From: Acidobacteriota bacterium
GTDB taxonomy: Bacteria > Acidobacteriota > Terriglobia > Terriglobales > SCQP01
Length of the DNA: 64,000 bases
Assembly (NCBI GenBank): GCA_027315185.1
Contig: DAHUYO010000001.1
Coordinates: 1-64,000, forward strand
Direction of reading: 5' to 3'
The notes beneath the pieces were generated by a model. It searched no databases, was not told the origin of the DNA, and was given only the letters and a program-made list of their open reading frames with translations. Of this stretch, positions 60,143 through 64,000 are shown one piece after another. A program made the translations under genes and the position numbers. Numbering within the stretch: the first letter of the stretch is position 1; each line of letters opens with the position of its first letter.

Positions 60143-60211
60143 GATCATTTGGTTGCGCCGTGCCGCGCTGACCGCGAATGCAGGTTACCTGGGCGAGCCC
60201 GGCCGCCGACT

Positions 60212-61254
60212 TCATGCCCGCTGCTCCATTCCGCCGGCTGCCGGGGGCAGCCCCGGGCGGCCCTGGAGCCGCCACAGCATGCCGTCCAGGCGGCGGCGCG
60301 CCGCCAGCTTGGCGCCGGGCAGCGTCACCTGGGCCTGGCGCACCGCGCCGGGGCCGAAGAGGGGACGCAGCCAGGCGTATTTCCAGGATGTTTCGGGCAG
60401 CCGCAGTTCCCCGCCCAGCTCGCGCGCCAGCGCCTGCGCTTGCTCCACCAGATCCATGCGGTCCGGATAGAACGCGCCCAGCCAGTTCTGCAAATACGTG
60501 CGGCAGGCGGCGCGGGCCCGCGGGCCGTCGTCCAGCGAGCGGACGTAGCCGATGGTGAGCTGCATGGAGCGCCACTGCGCCTCCATCTTGCGTTGCGAGC
60601 GGCCGATATACGCCAGGCTCGCCGGGGCGATCCGGTAGTAGACGCGCGCGCCGGGGACAAAATGCACGCCGTCGCTGGCCAGCAGCACGCGGGCGAAGTA
60701 TTCGCCGTCATCGTCGCCGAGCAGGGCGGTGTTCCAAGGGCCGGCCGCGGCGGTCAGCTCCCGGCTGACCAGCCAGCAGGCGGTCTGGAGGTAGGTGTTG
60801 TTCTCCAGCTTGCGGAGCATCCACTCGGCCCGGTCGAGATCCTGGTAGAGGGGATTGGGGCGGAAGCTGGCCGCGCCGGGGCGGTAGAGAAACCGGCCCC
60901 ATGCACAGGAAAAGAGGGCGCGGGGATTTGCCAGGCGCTGCGCTTCCCGCATCTGGCGCTGGACTTTGTCGGGCGAGAGGAGGTCATCCGCGTCCAGCCA
61001 TTGGATGTAGTCGCCCTGGCAAAGCGTGAACAGGCGATTGCGCGTGGCGGCGGCGCCCTGGTTTTCCTGCGTTTGGACGCGGACGCCGCGGGACTCGAAG
61101 CGGCGGGCGACGGCCAGCGTGCCGTCGCGCGAGCCGTCGTTGAGGACGATGATTTCCTTGCGCGGCCAGGTCTGGGCAAGGGCCGACTCCACGGCCGCGG
61201 CGAGCCATTCCCCAGCGTTGTAGGCGGGAATGAGGATGGAGACCAGCGGCTGGC

Positions 61255-61258
<4 letters not shown>
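60212..61258 (-). CDS. Glycosyltransferase family 2
   Basis: 348 residues. [38 protein letters not shown] and [16 protein letters not shown] (DxD) mark the GT-A domain; [19 protein letters not shown] is the acceptor-side region. The C-terminus is basic and Gly/Pro-rich. The ATG overlaps the UDP-xylose synthase stop as ATGA, which fixes the start. Confidence 0.9.
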
Positions 61259-62265
<1,007 letters not shown>

Positions 62266-62277
62266 AGGTTTCCTTGG

Positions 62278-63780
62278 CTAGCGGCCCGCTTCGGCGAGCG
62301 CGGCCCGGGGATGGGCCGGGCCGGCGGCGGTTTGGACGGGCGCGGCTTTGCTCGGCGCCGCCGACACGGCTTTGCCTGGCGCCGTTGACACGGCTTTGCT
62401 CGGCGCCGCCGACACGGCTTTGCCTGGCGCCGTGGAAACGGCCTTGCCGATGCCGACGCATTGGATGCCGTGGGCGGCGAGGTCGGGGGCGGGGAGGGCG
62501 TTGCGGCCGTCGAAGATCAGCGGGCGGGCCATGGCGGCGGCGACGCGGGCCCAATCCAGCTGCTGGAACTCCTTCCACTCGGTCAGCAGCAGGGCCGCGT
62601 CGGCCCGCTCGGCCGCGGCGTAGGCGTCGGCATGGAGGTGGATGGCGGGCAGTTCGCGCTGGGCCTTTTCCATGGCTTGGGGGTCAAAGGCGTGGATCTC
62701 GGCGCCTTCGGCGAGCAGCCGGCGGATGATGGCGATGGCGGGGGCGAAGCGGACGTCGTCGGTTTCCGGCTTGAAGGCCAGGCCCCAGACGGCGATCTTC
62801 TTGCCCGCGAGCGTCCAGAGCTCGTCGCGAAGCCGGGCGACGAAGCGGTCCACGCGGGCGAGGTTGATGGCCTCGACTTGCTTGAGGAGCCCGAAATCGC
62901 AGCCGAAAGTCTCGGCGATGCGGACGAACGCCTGGAGATCCTTGGGGAAGCAGAAGCCGCCGAAGCCGATGCCGGGGCGCAGGAACGAGGCGCCGATGCG
63001 GCGGTCGCCGCCGATGCCCTGGACCACGCTGTCCACGTCCGCGCCGGCGGCCTCGCAGAGGTCGGAGACCATGTTGATGTAGGAGATCTTCATGGCCAGG
63101 AAGGAATTGGAGGCGTGCTTGATGAGTTCCGCGCTGTTGGTGTCGGTGACGATGAAGGCGGCGGGGGCGCGGCCCGGCGGGCAGGCGGCGTGGACGGGGC
63201 AGGCGAAGGACTGGTCGAGCACGGGCCGGTAGATGTCCTCCATCAGGCGGCGGGCGCGGCCGGATTCGGCGCCGACGACGATGCGGTCGGGGTGGAAGAA
63301 ATCCTCGACGGCGGAGCCTTCGCGCAGGAATTCGGGATTGGAGACGACGTCATACTCCAGGCCGGCGCGGCCGTAGATGTCCAGATGGCGGCGCAGGCGC
63401 TGGCCGGTTTGGACGGGCACGGTGCTTTTCTCGACGATGAGGCGGTAGCCCTGGGCGTGGCGGGCGATCTCGCGGGCGACGGACTCGATGGCGGAAAGAT
63501 CGGCATCGCCGTTGGCCAGGGGCGGGGTGCCGACGCAGATGAACAGTGCCTCGCCGTGCGCGAGGGCCTCGTGCGCCCCCACGAACCGCAGGCGGCCGTT
63601 GGCGCTGGCGGCGGAGACGATCGCGTCCAGGCCGGGCTCATAGAAAGGCATGCGGCCGGATTCCAGGACGGCGAGCTTGCCACGGTCGCTGTCGGTGCAG
63701 CGCACTTCGTGCCCGATGTGCGCCAGGCACGCGGCCGTGGTCAGCCCGACATAACCCGCTCCGATGACACTGATCTTCAT
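62278..63780 (-). CDS. ugd: UDP-glucose 6-dehydrogenase
   Basis: 500 residues, about 60 longer than usual. KISVIGAGYVGLTTAACLAH binds NAD; the catalytic Cys is in IGFGGFCFPKDLQAF; VWGLAFKPETDDVRFAPA is the C-terminal UDP-binding signature. It oxidises UDP-glucose to UDP-glucuronic acid. The added C-terminus consists of a repeated Gly/Ser-Lys-Ala-Val-Ser segment encoded by the 24-base tandem repeat at 62343-62438. Start chosen at the Met directly before KISVIGAGYVG. It follows the initiating transferase by 79 bases. Confidence 0.93.
   Translation of the reverse strand: MKISVIGAGYVGLTTAACLAHIGHEVRCTDSDRGKLAVLESGRMPFYEPGLDAIVSAASANGRLRFVGAHEALAHGEALFICVGTPPLANGDADLSAIESVAREIARHAQGYRLIVEKSTVPVQTGQRLRRHLDIYGRAGLEYDVVSNPEFLREGSAVEDFFHPDRIVVGAESGRARRLMEDIYRPVLDQSFACPVHAACPPGRAPAAFIVTDTNSAELIKHASNSFLAMKISYINMVSDLCEAAGADVDSVVQGIGGDRRIGASFLRPGIGFGGFCFPKDLQAFVRIAETFGCDFGLLKQVEAINLARVDRFVARLRDELWTLAGKKIAVWGLAFKPETDDVRFAPAIAIIRRLLAEGAEIHAFDPQAMEKAQRELPAIHLHADAYAAAERADAALLLTEWKEFQQLDWARVAAAMARPLIFDGRNALPAPDLAAHGIQCVGIGKAVSTAPGKAVSAAPSKAVSTAPGKAVSAAPSKAAPVQTAAGPAHPRAALAEAGR
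62343..62438 (+). repeat. 24-base tandem repeat (four units, 48-base super-period) in the 3' end of ugd
   Basis: Units 62343-62366 and 62391-62414 are identical; units 62367-62390 and 62415-62438 differ from each other at two or three positions near the end. A fifth, decayed unit may follow. The repeat is a multiple of three bases, so copy-number change would keep the frame and lengthen or shorten a Lys-Ala-Val-Ser-rich tail by eight or sixteen residues. Confidence 0.9.
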
Positions 63781-63859
63781 GGCGATTTTCCTGTTCCGGT
63801 TTGACGCCGGTAAACTTTTGGGTCGCGCGCGGCGATTTTCTCGGCGGCGCTGATGGGGC

Positions 63860-64000
63860 TTAATAGGCGCCGCTGCCGAAGAAGACCGCGCGGGGGGTGC
63901 GGAGCAAAATCTTGAGATCCAGCCACAGGGACCAGCCGCGGACGTAGCGCAGGTCGAGGCGGACCATTTCATCGAAGGCGGTGCGGCTGCGGCCCTCGAC
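63860..64000 (-). CDS. Undecaprenyl-phosphate sugar-phosphate transferase, C-terminal end
   Basis: Only the last 46 codons are inside the window, ending with TAA at 63862-63860. The translated text MVRLDLRYVRGWSLWLDL, followed by KILLRTPRAVFFGSGAY, is the conserved C-terminal signature of the WcaJ/WbaP-type bacterial sugar transferases that start repeat-unit synthesis on undecaprenyl phosphate. Its position before ugd makes it the likely first known gene of the operon seen here. The exact sugar cannot be deduced from this fragment. Confidence 0.85.
   Translation of the reverse strand, partial: VEGRSRTAFDEMVRLDLRYVRGWSLWLDLKILLRTPRAVFFGSGAY

Noticed and set aside
62343-62438. CRISPR-like direct repeats
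   Set aside because: Units are contiguous with no spacers, and lie inside the ugd coding frame.

Overview
This is GC-rich bacterial chromosome with dense, short-gapped operons and no phage, insertion sequence, CRISPR array or rRNA operon that I can see. Gene content (exosortase plus TPR lipoprotein system, sigma-54 control, large exopolysaccharide locus, beta-oxidation genes, canonical translation operon) fits a soil-type Acidobacteriota member. That placement is inference; no taxonomic marker was searched.

Region 1 (1-11 kb) is housekeeping. The minus-strand operon rplM-rpsI-rpsB-tsf-pyrH-frr has a clear sigma-70 promoter at 4859-4887. It is followed by an aldo/keto reductase and a plus-strand run of thiolase, 3-hydroxyacyl-CoA dehydrogenase, enoyl-CoA hydratase, ribH, a degenerate receiver protein and a hypothetical protein.

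Region 2 (11-34.4 kb) begins the surface-polymer locus. An epimerase, a GT-C membrane transferase and a GT2-GtrA fusion read away from a receiver-less sigma-54 activator (15127-16164). A long minus-strand series then runs, in transcription order: flavoprotein, ATP-grasp ligase, FemAB-like transferase, NodB deacetylase, carrier-thioesterase protein, asparagine-synthase-like amidotransferase, metY-like PLP enzyme, AMP ligase, 2-hydroxyacid dehydrogenase, metA-like acyltransferase, exosortase, PrsT-type TPR lipoprotein, second NodB deacetylase. Several of these are family members known from exosortase A (PEP-CTERM) loci. Many junctions are ATGA or TGATG overlaps.

Region 3 (35-64 kb) is the rest of the polysaccharide locus: glycosyltransferases, GDP-mannose/UDP-glucose-type dehydrogenases, UDP-xylose synthase, an amino-sugar set (MocA oxidoreductase, DegT aminotransferase, hexapeptide acetyltransferase), flippase, polymerase/ligase, an FkbH-ACP pair, a second asparagine synthase homologue without its N-terminal cysteine, an aspartate kinase, a secreted beta-helix protein on the opposite strand, and the tail of an initiating sugar-phosphate transferase at the window end. 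A tRNA-Thr gene sits inside it.

The most interesting signals are two. First, a candidate sigma-54 regulon: -24/-12 elements precede the activator gene, the flavoprotein operon and a GT2 operon, and a GGGGAAA-N4-TTTCCCC palindrome lies about 105-110 bp upstream of two of them. Second, the merging of carrier-protein chemistry and aspartate-family amino-acid enzymes with an exosortase/exopolysaccharide locus, which suggests a polymer or surface glycoconjugate carrying an acyl or amino-acid-derived substituent. A dispersed hairpin repeat with covarying stems occurs five times, twice in frame inside a gene.
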